NCBI GenBank assembly: GCA_964519885.1
Contig: CAZFLX010000013.1
Span: 3,603-67,602 of the forward strand
Source of the DNA: GCA-002282575 sp964519885
GTDB taxonomy: Bacteria; Pseudomonadota; Gammaproteobacteria; Thiomicrospirales; Thiomicrospiraceae
Length of the DNA: 64,000 nucleotides
Direction of reading: 5' to 3'
Under the pieces are notes generated by a model. It saw only the letters and a program-made list of their open reading frames with translations. It made no database searches and was not told the origin of the DNA. Below, piece by piece: positions 43,480 through 51,990 of the stretch; position 1 is the stretch's first letter, and each line of letters starts with the position of its first letter. Made by a program: the position numbers and the translations under genes.

Positions 43480-44426
43480 ACACAAATCCCTTTTTTATCG
43501 TCAAAAATGCGCGCCAGCAGAGAACCTTCATATACGATAGGATATTCACGCAAGGTAAACAATATCCCACAACCAGGTGTGTAACAAGGCACAGGATCAG
43601 CTACACCATAAGGATCATGAATATGGCCGATGAGTTGATCTTTCACCACCATTTGACAATGATCCATTGCGGGAACAAATAATCCCGCTGCAGGGGAATT
43701 AAGATAATAGACTTCGCCCTGATCGGAATAACAAGGCACGCGTACCGAACGTGGAGGAATGGCTAATATGCCCTGCTCTGCCATTAAATTGAACAGACCA
43801 TTCAGCAGTTGCTCGCCATAACTGGGTGTTAGCCGCATTCCCACCCCATATTCCACCACCAGCGTATGTGTACCCAATTGATTAAGGCTATGCGCTAGTG
43901 TTGCTTCCAACACGGTAATGGCATCATGCACCCAAATAAAGTCCATATTCAGCTGTTTGGCCAAAGGCACTAACGCCTCTTGATAAGTACTGGCAATGCG
44001 CACCTGTGGCAACTCACGCAAAAATATATTACTGGCATGAATATCAATAGCAATATCACTGCCCGCAATCGCTTCTACAATACCCGCCGCCATTTGATTG
44101 GGAAAGGTATCTTTCGCCGCGCCTGGAAATATACGATTCAAATCGGTTTGATAAAAAGGCACGGTACGGGTAATCGAATCTATGCCTAACGAATTTAACG
44201 AAGGATATAAATCAATCGTGCCGGTGATAAGCTGAGGGTTTGCCTTCAGCCATTCAGCCAATAAAGTAATAACATAAATGCCCTCCAACTCATCGCCGTG
44301 TGTACCTGAAATAATACTGATACGCTTTCCACTATCTGCCCCTCCTTCGGTTGGGGTAAAACGGTGACGTTTGAGGTAATAATGTTCACCAACAGGCAAC
44401 TCAATACTCAACAGAGTTTCTAACAT
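43476..44426 (-). CDS. Aspartoacylase/succinylglutamate-desuccinylase family zinc hydrolase
   Basis: An M14-like zinc hydrolase of 316 residues. Zinc ligands H43 and E46 (SGTHGDELEG) and H130 (IDIHASN) are intact, and the catalytic glutamate fits E192 (VVEYGVG). The C-terminal half forms the beta domain typical of AstE/AspA/RimB proteins. Such enzymes remove acyl or gamma-glutamyl-type groups from amino groups. It lies 22 bases after the transglutaminase gene and overlaps the paralogue downstream, so it belongs to the ATP-grasp/alpha-E/transglutaminase operon. A role in removing or trimming an operon-made peptide tag is inference. Confidence 0.85.
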   Translation of the reverse strand: MLETLLSIELPVGEHYYLKRHRFTPTEGGADSGKRISIISGTHGDELEGIYVITLLAEWLKANPQLITGTIDLYPSLNSLGIDSITRTVPFYQTDLNRIFPGAAKDTFPNQMAAGIVEAIAGSDIAIDIHASNIFLRELPQVRIASTYQEALVPLAKQLNMDFIWVHDAITVLEATLAHSLNQLGTHTLVVEYGVGMRLTPSYGEQLLNGLFNLMAEQGILAIPPRSVRVPCYSDQGEVYYLNSPAAGLFVPAMDHCQMVVKDQLIGHIHDPYGVADPVPCYTPGCGILFTLREYPIVYEGSLLARIFDDKKGICV

Positions 44427-44448
44427 CGTTTTATTCTCTCAATATTGA

Positions 44449-45219
44449 CTATGCAGCAATTAATTGTGTCTGCACCGATAAGGTTTGTTCTGCTTGACCA
44501 ATAAATTGCCCACTATTCAGTGGACAATCGGCCGCATCTCGACCCACAGCAATGGGAATATAGGCATCTTGGTAACCAACCATACAATTATGTGTTGGAT
44601 CAAAGCCTTGCCACCAACCATCAATCCAAGCTTCAACCCAGGCATGCGTTTCACCTTCGCCCTGTGCAACGCCGGCGACATAACGTGCCGGTATGCCAAT
44701 AAAACGTAATAACGCAATCATGACATGCGCATAATCCTGACACACCCCTGTCGGTTGCTGCAAGACCCGATCAACCCCATGCCAAACCTGCGTTGAACCT
44801 TTAAGATAAGTCATACGGCTAAAAACCTGTTGCATAATATGCATCGCTTGCTCAAACTTGGTAAGTTGGCTATTAACCTCTATCCACCTGGCTAACTGCT
44901 TTTCATCTGCCTTAGTTAACAGGCTAGACGATACAAACCAGTCAATAGGCAAGTCGCTCGAAAAGACCATATCTCGACTAACAACTGCTTGATAGCTGAC
45001 CTCGAAATACGTGTGCGCTGATGCATAGCTGCCATAAATCAGTTGGTTAGCAAAACCATCACACAATTCTCCATGATCATGCTTACCCGCAATGCTCAGT
45101 TGTTGCCGATGAATACGAACGCCGCTCGCCAATCGAGGTAACAGGCGCAACGCGTACTGGTGCTGACTAACCGCCTGAGAAAACTGAATAGACATCTGGT
45201 AACTGAAGTGAAAGTTCAT
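44449..45219 (-). CDS. Transglutaminase-like cysteine peptidase-fold protein
   Basis: A 256-residue soluble protein with the bacterial transglutaminase N-terminal beta domain (to about 100) and a core with the triad C160 (PTGVCQDYAHV), H192 (GETHAWVEAW) and D207 (GFDPTHN). This is the subtype regularly encoded with circularly permuted ATP-grasp and alpha-E proteins. No signal peptide is seen. It may act as a peptidase or amide-transfer enzyme on a ligase product. It starts 15 bases after the alpha-E gene. Confidence 0.9.
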   Translation of the reverse strand: MNFHFSYQMSIQFSQAVSQHQYALRLLPRLASGVRIHRQQLSIAGKHDHGELCDGFANQLIYGSYASAHTYFEVSYQAVVSRDMVFSSDLPIDWFVSSSLLTKADEKQLARWIEVNSQLTKFEQAMHIMQQVFSRMTYLKGSTQVWHGVDRVLQQPTGVCQDYAHVMIALLRFIGIPARYVAGVAQGEGETHAWVEAWIDGWWQGFDPTHNCMVGYQDAYIPIAVGRDAADCPLNSGQFIGQAEQTLSVQTQLIAA

Positions 45220-45234
45220 AAAATAAAATGAGAG

Positions 45235-45903
45235 TTAAATCGCATAGCGAATCACTTGAGCACTTACCCCAGCGAGCGTTTGCATGTTTTGTGCTAAGGA
45301 ATAGTTCAAGGGTTGAAACGCTTGCCAGTGATCCGACAACTGTGCGCCCAGCAAATTCAACTGTTTGGCATCTTCCAGCAGGGTATCAACTTCACCGTAG
45401 AGTCTTAACTTTAGGTCTATCATTTCGATTGCTTGCCCCAACAAAATAAACTGTGCCGCTCGACTTTTTACCAGACGTGTACTCAAACGCCCCCAAAAAT
45501 ACTCAATTTCACTTAACAGTTGCTCTAGCTCATAAGCGTCTAAGTTATCATCCGTTTGATGCTTTTTTAAAGCGGCATGCACACCATTAACGCTACCGAA
45601 CAGACTATCGGATAACAAGTCACGCACGGTAATGGCATTTTCACGTGCTTGGGCACTAATCCAGTACAAACTGGCACTATGATCAGCATAACAGGCTTGG
45701 TGCAAAAATTCAGTGGCGCAGCGATAAGACAAGCTTACACCCAATTTTTCAAATAATTGACGACCTGAGTTCAAGTCTTTATCGATCACGGCGTCAAATT
45801 GAACCAGCGTTTCTTTACCCAAGGTTTCTAATCTTTGTTGATAACGTCCTAACCACAACAAGGCATCCGCCATGCGGGGACTTAAATATAATGACGTTGC
45901 CAT
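45235..45903 (-). CDS. Alpha-E (DUF403-like) helical protein, short form
   Basis: An all-helical protein of 222 residues with the alpha-E landmarks LSPRMADALLWLGRYQQRLE and SASLYWISAQARENAITVRD followed by LLSDSLFGSVNG. Typical members are about 310 residues, so this one is shortened, mostly in the C-terminal half. The biochemical role of alpha-E proteins is unknown; they are almost always encoded with ATP-grasp and transglutaminase partners, as here. ATG 45903 follows GGGAG, and two bases separate it from the ATP-grasp stop. Confidence 0.85.
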   Translation of the reverse strand: MATSLYLSPRMADALLWLGRYQQRLETLGKETLVQFDAVIDKDLNSGRQLFEKLGVSLSYRCATEFLHQACYADHSASLYWISAQARENAITVRDLLSDSLFGSVNGVHAALKKHQTDDNLDAYELEQLLSEIEYFWGRLSTRLVKSRAAQFILLGQAIEMIDLKLRLYGEVDTLLEDAKQLNLLGAQLSDHWQAFQPLNYSLAQNMQTLAGVSAQVIRYAI

Positions 45904-45905
45904 AA

Positions 45906-47267
45906 TTAAGCTCCCAAAACCCAAGTATCTTTAAAACCACCGCCTTGCGATGAATTGACCAAATAATTACCCGCCTCACGCGCAAAACGAGTTAAACCGC
46001 CTGCCCAAACTTTAATGTCTTCACCATGTACGATGTACATGCGTAAATCCGATTTACGCGGTTCGACTTTGCCATTAATGAAGGTAGGAATGTCATAAAA
46101 CTCGATACGTTCTTGGGCAATAAAGCGACGCGGCTCGGCATTAATGTGTGCCGCTAAATCCCTCAATTGTTGCTGACTTAACTTATCACCAAACAACACA
46201 CCATAACCACCCGCTTCCGCCACGTCTTTGATGACTAAACGATGCAAGTTTTCCATTACATAGCGTTTATCGGCTTCAAACCAAGGTAAAAAGGTCGGTG
46301 CATTCGACATAAGTGGCGTTTCGCCCAAATAGTACTCAATCATTTTAGGCACAAAGTAATAAATGCCTTTGTCATCGGCAATGCCATTCCCCACCGCATT
46401 GAGCAGCGCGACATTACCCGCACGGTAAACACTCATTAGATTGGGTACACCAATCATACTGTCATCACGGAAACTCAACGGGTCTAAGAAGTCATCATCT
46501 AAACGGCGATAAACCACACCCACCCGAACACGCTTGCCATTAAAGCTTTTCAGATAAAGTACTTTGTTTTCAACAAACAAGTCTTCGTTCGTTACTAATC
46601 GTGCACCGCTAATACGTGCTAAATAGCTATGCTCATAAAAAGCGGAATTAAACCGACCAGGACTCAGTACAACGCTAATACCACCAGGATTGACAAAGTC
46701 ATACATCGAAGACAAGCTTTCACCATAATGATCGCTTGGCATAATCGACATTTTTTCAAACAATTGCGGGAACAACTGACGATAGGCGCGACGAATGCTG
46801 AGCGGATAGCTCGCGCCTGAAGGCACACGAAGGTTATCTTCTAAAATTAACCATTCATTGGTTGCCGAATCTTTCACTAAATCCAACCCACTGATATGGG
46901 TACGAATATCTTTAGCGACTTTACAACCGTGAAAGCTGGGCAAATAAGCTTTACTACCAAACACAAAATCGGGTGGAATAATCCCCGCTTGTATGATTTT
47001 TTGCTCACCGTAAATATCATTCAAGAAGGCATTTAGCGCAGCAACTCGCTGCGCTAAACCCTTAGACAGACGTGCAAATTCATCCGCTGGAATAATTCGC
47101 GGAATCGCATCGAAAGGAAATGTCTGCTCTACAAACTGATTGTTTTTGTAAAGATTAAACGTCACACCCTGTCGTTGCATGAAATCATCAAACCCCGACA
47201 AGCGAATGTGATCTTGTTGTTGAAACAGCGCAAAAAAGCGCTCATAACTCTCATTGTTTTCGAGCAT
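45906..47267 (-). CDS. Circularly permuted ATP-grasp type 2 protein
   Basis: A 453-residue putative amide/peptide ligase of the DUF404/DUF407 type. Landmarks: GSKAYLPSFHGCKVAKDIRT region, LILEDNLRVPSGASYPLSIR, VVLSPGRFNSAFYEHSYLAR and the late metal/nucleotide-binding FINGKVEPRKSDLRMYIVHG. Family knowledge (Iyer and Aravind's analysis of amidoligases) predicts peptide-bond formation on an unknown substrate. It is the first gene of the five-gene operon, with ACGGTGG ahead of the ATG, and diverges from the SulP gene. Confidence 0.92.
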   Translation of the reverse strand: MLENNESYERFFALFQQQDHIRLSGFDDFMQRQGVTFNLYKNNQFVEQTFPFDAIPRIIPADEFARLSKGLAQRVAALNAFLNDIYGEQKIIQAGIIPPDFVFGSKAYLPSFHGCKVAKDIRTHISGLDLVKDSATNEWLILEDNLRVPSGASYPLSIRRAYRQLFPQLFEKMSIMPSDHYGESLSSMYDFVNPGGISVVLSPGRFNSAFYEHSYLARISGARLVTNEDLFVENKVLYLKSFNGKRVRVGVVYRRLDDDFLDPLSFRDDSMIGVPNLMSVYRAGNVALLNAVGNGIADDKGIYYFVPKMIEYYLGETPLMSNAPTFLPWFEADKRYVMENLHRLVIKDVAEAGGYGVLFGDKLSQQQLRDLAAHINAEPRRFIAQERIEFYDIPTFINGKVEPRKSDLRMYIVHGEDIKVWAGGLTRFAREAGNYLVNSSQGGGFKDTWVLGA

Positions 47268-47415
47268 AGGCCACCGTGAAGATTAAAAATCAATCTCTGT
47301 TAACCCGGTGTTGTTTTTTTATTTATGGCTTTAGTGTATCAGCCTTGTAATGCTAGTGCTAGTAGGGTTAAGCTAAACACACTATTATTCTTAACTAAGC
47401 CTCTATCCTTAAATC

Positions 47416-49101
47416 ATGTCCTACTCTCAACAATTGATTGGTGCCTTTGTTTCAGCACTCATTGCTCTGCCTTTAGGTTTGGCGTTTGGTGTAGCTTCTG
47501 GACTGGGAGCCGAAGCCGGTGTATTAAGTGCAGTCATTGCCGGATTCATTGCCGCCCTTTGGAGTGGTACTGCAGGGCAACACTCTGGTCCCACAGGTGC
47601 TGTCTCCGTACTCTTAGCCTTGTCAGTTGCCCACTTTACACAAGCCATTCCGAACAATCCGGAAGCGGCCATTATGCTCACCTTTGCCGTGGTGGTATTG
47701 GCTGGCGCCATTCAAATGCTGTTTGGTTGGTTAAAATGGGGAAGATTTATTGAGTATCTGCCCCACTCTGTTATCTCTGGACTACTCAGTGCCATTGGCA
47801 TTATGCTCATACTAGAACAGCTTCCTGCTATCCTCGGCGGTGAAAACTGGGTCTACCCTTTAGAAGTGATTATGGCTTTACCCAGTATGCTTTCAGCACC
47901 CTCATGGCCTGAATTGATACTAGGCTGTGCGACCATTTTATTTATGCTGATTTGGCCAAAGCACTTCCCTCGCCTCAATCGCTATTTACCTGCCCCAATC
48001 ATGGTGCTCGTCATGGGAGTCATCATCGTCAGCCTGTTATCTCATCAACACTTATTGGCAGTGAACGGCGTATGGTGGATGGGTGACTTTCGCGTCATTG
48101 GTGAATTAAGTTTTCATATGCCTAGCTTGCATTTGCCATCTTTAGAAGTTTGGCAATTACCTTATCTGGTACAAACGGCTTTTACCTTAGCGGTGGTTGC
48201 TAGTTTGGTTTCTCTGTTGGGCTCTGTGGTGACTGAAAAAATGACACGTCAAACGCATGACCCCAATAAAGAACTGATGGGGCAAGGCTTGAGTAATATG
48301 GCCAGCGGATTGTTTGGCGGTATGGCCAGTACGGGAGCTCCAATGCGCACCACAGTTGCTATGTCTTATGGTTCTAGATCTAGCTGGGCAGCAGCTGTGC
48401 ATGCGCTCATGGTTGGACTGCTTGCCTTCAGTGTGCAAGATTTTTTTGCGCATGTACCACTTGCGGTTTTAGGCGGACTACTCATTAAAGTCGGCTTAGA
48501 TCAAATAGACTGGTCTTACCTCAAACGCTGGCGCGCCATTCCCAAAGCAGGTAAAAGCATGATGTTAGCTGTTCTAGCAACGGCTATTCTATTAGATTTG
48601 GTCAGTGCCGTTGTGGTTGGACTAGCCATGGCCAGTTTCGTTCTATTTGGTCGCATGACACAATTACAACTCAATGCCCTACACTTGGGACGCAATACTG
48701 TTGAGCTTCCTGGCATCTGGTTTACGGAAGCTGAAAAAACACTGCTAGACAAAGCACAGAATCAATTAGTGATTGCCTACCTAGATGTCCCCATGAGCTT
48801 TGGTGCTGCACGTGGTCTATCTCGACGTGTTCTAAAGACAGAAGGTATGGCTTATTTACTCGATTTTCGTTCAGTACCCTACATTGATTTCAGTTCAGCC
48901 ATGGTGTTAGATGATTTAATTTACCGACTACAAAGTCGTGGTGCCAAAGTATGGCTATTATTGGCTCTAGGAGATGCTCAAGATCAACTCTCTCGACAAG
49001 GAGTACTGAACAAACTAGAGGGTAGAACAGGTTTCAATCGAGAAGTGTCGATGCAGCAAGCCTTAGACTTTATTGAGGAAACCAACACTAAAGAGCAATA
49101 A
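47416..49101 (+). CDS. SulP family anion transporter with STAS domain
   Basis: A 561-residue permease with about 10-12 membrane helices (to about 420) and a C-terminal STAS domain (about 440-550, QLVIAYLDVPMSFGAARGLS then AYLLDFRSVPYIDFSSAMVL). The core signature HSGPTGAVSVLLALSVAHF and the STGAPMRTTVAMSYGSRS region fit SulP. The family carries sulfate, bicarbonate or other anions; the substrate cannot be told from sequence by eye. No strong ribosome-binding site precedes the ATG. It diverges from the ATP-grasp operon across 148 bases. Confidence 0.9.
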   Translation: MSYSQQLIGAFVSALIALPLGLAFGVASGLGAEAGVLSAVIAGFIAALWSGTAGQHSGPTGAVSVLLALSVAHFTQAIPNNPEAAIMLTFAVVVLAGAIQMLFGWLKWGRFIEYLPHSVISGLLSAIGIMLILEQLPAILGGENWVYPLEVIMALPSMLSAPSWPELILGCATILFMLIWPKHFPRLNRYLPAPIMVLVMGVIIVSLLSHQHLLAVNGVWWMGDFRVIGELSFHMPSLHLPSLEVWQLPYLVQTAFTLAVVASLVSLLGSVVTEKMTRQTHDPNKELMGQGLSNMASGLFGGMASTGAPMRTTVAMSYGSRSSWAAAVHALMVGLLAFSVQDFFAHVPLAVLGGLLIKVGLDQIDWSYLKRWRAIPKAGKSMMLAVLATAILLDLVSAVVVGLAMASFVLFGRMTQLQLNALHLGRNTVELPGIWFTEAEKTLLDKAQNQLVIAYLDVPMSFGAARGLSRRVLKTEGMAYLLDFRSVPYIDFSSAMVLDDLIYRLQSRGAKVWLLLALGDAQDQLSRQGVLNKLEGRTGFNREVSMQQALDFIEETNTKEQ

Positions 49102-49124
49102 GTAGCGTGCAAAATGTCTAACTT

Positions 49125-49140
49125 TGGCATGTTCACTGCT
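49125..49140 (+). promoter_or_regulatory. Sigma-54 type promoter of the Cache-Cache-CheW gene
   Basis: TGGCAT (49125-49130), five bases, then CTGC (49136-49139) and T. The GG-N10-GC spacing is exact and TGGCAT fits the TGGCAY form of the -24 element; the -12 element has one mismatch to TTGC. It lies about 88 bases upstream of the ATG and suggests control with the flagellar sigma-54 genes. Confidence 0.5.
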
Positions 49141-49227
49141 AACTCCATGTTAAATTCGAGCTTAACGAGACATAAAACCCTTAACTGAACCAAAATAAAA
49201 CAAAAATCGCACCAAAAAAGGATTTTC

Positions 49228-51717
49228 ATGGAATATAAAGGGTTAAAACTCGATGATCGTCTTGTTCACCTTATTCGTTACATGTCCGATGTGGATGATC
49301 TAAGGGAAACAATTGGACGCTACCAAGCAGTATGGGACAATCTCGCTTTACTGGGTCAGCTCTCCGGTGTAGGCAATGAAATGGGGAGTACCAGAGAGTC
49401 GTTTTTTAAACTCAGTGAGTCCCTTGTCAACCACCTTGGTAACGAACATTGGCAGGAGCTTAATCAAAGATTATCGATGAAAGCCAGTGTTGCAACCGAT
49501 ATGATGCAACGTAATCTGTTTGAACGGACTGCTGATATTGGTTTTTTAGCAACAGATCAGACAATTATTAACTTTCTCAATCAACCAGAAAACTTTTCCA
49601 CTTCAACATTAAAAAATCACCTTGAATCTTATCGTGCTAACTACAGTGTCTATCATGACATTGTCTTATTAGATAGCTTGGGAAAGGTCTTATTTCGACT
49701 TCATCCTAATGGTGTCGAGGTAAGTCAGGATGAATTCATCCATAAGGCACTGACTACCCATGAACCTTATGTTGAAGTATTCCGCAAGTGTGACTTACTG
49801 CCAGAATTAACGAATGCACACATCTATGCTTACCGAGTTCAAGATAGCGCTGGAAACGTTTTAGGTGTACTGTGTTTGTGTTTTAACTTCCAAGATGAAT
49901 GTCAGCGCATTTTTAAAGAGCTGAATGATGGTGATTGGTCTATCATCAGCCTAACCGACACATCAGGCAAAGTGATTGCCAGCAGTGATGAGCAACAACT
50001 CCCCATTGGCACTCAAGTAACGCATCATACTAAAGCCATGCAGATTCAGCGCTTAGCAGGCCGTAAATATCTGGTTAGCAGTCGAGTGGGCAAGGGTTAT
50101 CAAGGCTACACGGGACAAAATTGGTTAGGGCACGTCATGATTCCCATCGACTTTGCTTTTGAACGGAACGAACAACCCAGTCTTGAGCTCAACAGTCTGC
50201 GCGGATTGGATATTTTTTCGCCCGAATTAATGAGCATTCCAACACAAGCCGATCGTATCCAAGTGAATTTGAATCGTTCCGTTTGGAATGGTAGTTTGCA
50301 CCAACATGTTGGACAAAGCGAAACTTTGTTTTCGCGAGCCTTATTGTGGGAAATTAGCCAAACTGGACTTAAAACCAAAGCATTACTGGCCGATGCTATC
50401 GAGAACCTGTATCAAACCGTTATCGGTGCCACGCTCGCCAATAACCGCTTCTTGGCCTCTTTGGCTGTTAACATCAAAGATCGCAACCTATACGAACGCG
50501 CTAACGATTGTCGTTGGTGGTCACTCACGGCAGGCTTTAGAGAAGCATTAGCTCAGCCCTCAATTAGTGCTGAAATGGTTCAAGAGCTGAATTCAACCTT
50601 GGCTTATATTAACCGACTTTACACGGTTTACACGGGTATTATGCTTTACGATAAATCAGGCAAGGTCGTCGCGGTGTCGCAAGCTCACTTAACAGAATGG
50701 ATTGACCAATCGATCAATGAATCTTGGGTCAGCAAAAGCCTAGCACTAAGATCCAGTCGTGAATATGTGATTTCAGACTTTAGCGCCACACCACTTTACG
50801 ATGATCGACCCACCTACATCTATGCAGCAGCGGTGATGCATCCAACGCAAGCCCAACAAGTCGTGGGGGGTATCGCGCTTATTTTTGACAGCTTACCTCA
50901 GTTCACGAGCATGTTAGAAGAGTCCCAGCCAAACAATGAACAATTTAACAGCTTTTCCGTCTTTTTTGACGAACAGCATAGCGTTATTGCCAGTACCCAC
51001 CCTGGCTTCCAGCCGTCAAAACCGCTACCCATTAACCTAAGCGATGTGCTAGAGCAGGGTTACGGTATTGTAGACTGCCAAGATGGTCGTTATGCAGTAG
51101 GCATCGCACAGGCTTCAGGTTATCGGGAGTATCCAGCCAATACCCATGGCAAAGCAACTTATACAGCGCTATTTAGTCGTATTGGTGATCATCTTACTGC
51201 TAATGAATTGAATCAACACAAATCTTCAACAGCGCGTCAAATACCTAAACAAACCTCAACCGATGACAAGTCTATCAGCATCGCTACCTTTTGTATTGCT
51301 GATCAACATTATGGACTAGCCGTCGATGCCATTATTGAGGCAGTAGATTTATCATTAATGCGCCAAGGTATTCCAAGCGAAGATGCGTCCTTTATCGGCT
51401 TTGTTTCTCATCAACAGCGTGTTATTCCGGTCATATCGCCTGTGCGCTGGCTAGGAAAATCCGTTGATATCGCCCAAGCACAGCTGTTAATTATCGAGCA
51501 TGACTTTATTCGTTTTGCCCTAATGGTTGATCAGTTGGGTCACATTCAGCATTTAACTCCTGAGCAAATCATGCCCTCACCCAGCAATATCGGTCAAGGA
51601 TTGGTACAAGGTTTGATTAGTGTTGGTGAAACTGATGATGATGTTATTTTATTGTTATCCATCGATGTCATGGTTCAGAGCCTGACCAGTAAAACCCATC
51701 ATGGACGACAGCCGTAA
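49228..51717 (+). CDS. Soluble double-Cache protein with C-terminal CheW domain
   Basis: An 829-residue protein with no signal peptide or membrane helix. A short helical N-terminus (1-90) leads to two similar sensor units. Unit 1 starts with the helix RNLFERTADIGFLA (95-108) and contains IVLLDSLGKVLFRL (145-158), VLGVLCLCF and ISLTDTSGKVIASS (240-253). Unit 2 starts with RNLYERANDCRWWS (419-432) and contains GIMLYDKSGKVVAVS (470-484), VVGGIALIF and FSVFFDEQHSVIAST (576-590). Each looks like a dCache domain. Residues 681-820 form a CheW domain (SIATFCIADQHYGLAVDAII, VIPVISPVRWLG, ALMVDQLGHIQHL). It would dock to CheA or receptor arrays and feed in a cytoplasmic signal; this role is inferred. 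AAGGA precedes the ATG. Confidence 0.82.
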   Translation: MEYKGLKLDDRLVHLIRYMSDVDDLRETIGRYQAVWDNLALLGQLSGVGNEMGSTRESFFKLSESLVNHLGNEHWQELNQRLSMKASVATDMMQRNLFERTADIGFLATDQTIINFLNQPENFSTSTLKNHLESYRANYSVYHDIVLLDSLGKVLFRLHPNGVEVSQDEFIHKALTTHEPYVEVFRKCDLLPELTNAHIYAYRVQDSAGNVLGVLCLCFNFQDECQRIFKELNDGDWSIISLTDTSGKVIASSDEQQLPIGTQVTHHTKAMQIQRLAGRKYLVSSRVGKGYQGYTGQNWLGHVMIPIDFAFERNEQPSLELNSLRGLDIFSPELMSIPTQADRIQVNLNRSVWNGSLHQHVGQSETLFSRALLWEISQTGLKTKALLADAIENLYQTVIGATLANNRFLASLAVNIKDRNLYERANDCRWWSLTAGFREALAQPSISAEMVQELNSTLAYINRLYTVYTGIMLYDKSGKVVAVSQAHLTEWIDQSINESWVSKSLALRSSREYVISDFSATPLYDDRPTYIYAAAVMHPTQAQQVVGGIALIFDSLPQFTSMLEESQPNNEQFNSFSVFFDEQHSVIASTHPGFQPSKPLPINLSDVLEQGYGIVDCQDGRYAVGIAQASGYREYPANTHGKATYTALFSRIGDHLTANELNQHKSSTARQIPKQTSTDDKSISIATFCIADQHYGLAVDAIIEAVDLSLMRQGIPSEDASFIGFVSHQQRVIPVISPVRWLGKSVDIAQAQLLIIEHDFIRFALMVDQLGHIQHLTPEQIMPSPSNIGQGLVQGLISVGETDDDVILLLSIDVMVQSLTSKTHHGRQP

Positions 51718-51905
51718 TCGTGACAATTCTCCCCTACACAACGATAGCGTTTGGTCGAAACATAATCTGGCTCCTCGCGCTGAGAAACCTGTTCGCAGCT
51801 TTTCGTTTTATTGATACGCTGTTCGACATTCGTTACTTGTCGTTCAACCCACGAGCAGGCACTTATTTGCAGGAACAAAAGCGCCAATACCACTGTTTTA
51901 AACAA
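51699..51905 (-). CDS. Small cysteine-rich lipoprotein
   Basis: A 68-residue protein with a basic start, hydrophobic stretch VVLALLFLQI and lipobox ISAC at about residue 17, followed by a short charged mature part with four further cysteines, three of them near the C-terminus (RCVGENCHDYGCRP). It starts with TTG at 51905 behind a strong AAGGGGGTG. The 3' end overlaps the convergent Cache-Cache-CheW gene by 19 bases. No family is recognised. The signal peptide and ribosome-binding site argue that it is real. Confidence 0.6.
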   Translation of the reverse strand: MFKTVVLALLFLQISACSWVERQVTNVEQRINKTKSCEQVSQREEPDYVSTKRYRCVGENCHDYGCRP

Positions 51906-51990
51906 CGCCCACCCCCTTAACCATAACCATTTATTGGCAGTTACTTTTTAATCATCTTTTTGCTAACTATAACAGAACTTTGTAACAAAT

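Noticed and set aside
47325..47753. 142-codon plus-strand frame upstream of and overlapping the SulP gene
   Set aside because: Out of frame with SulP, Cys/Ser/His-rich and without family features; the SulP frame from 47416 is convincing.
49153..49183. Sigma-28 type element upstream of the Cache-Cache-CheW gene
   Set aside because: TAAATTCG-N11-ACATAAAA matches the -10 consensus at only four of eight positions; the nearby sigma-54 type element is better.
51906..51990. Sigma-54 promoter for amt
   Set aside because: A TTGGCAG occurs, but no GC lies at the required spacing downstream.
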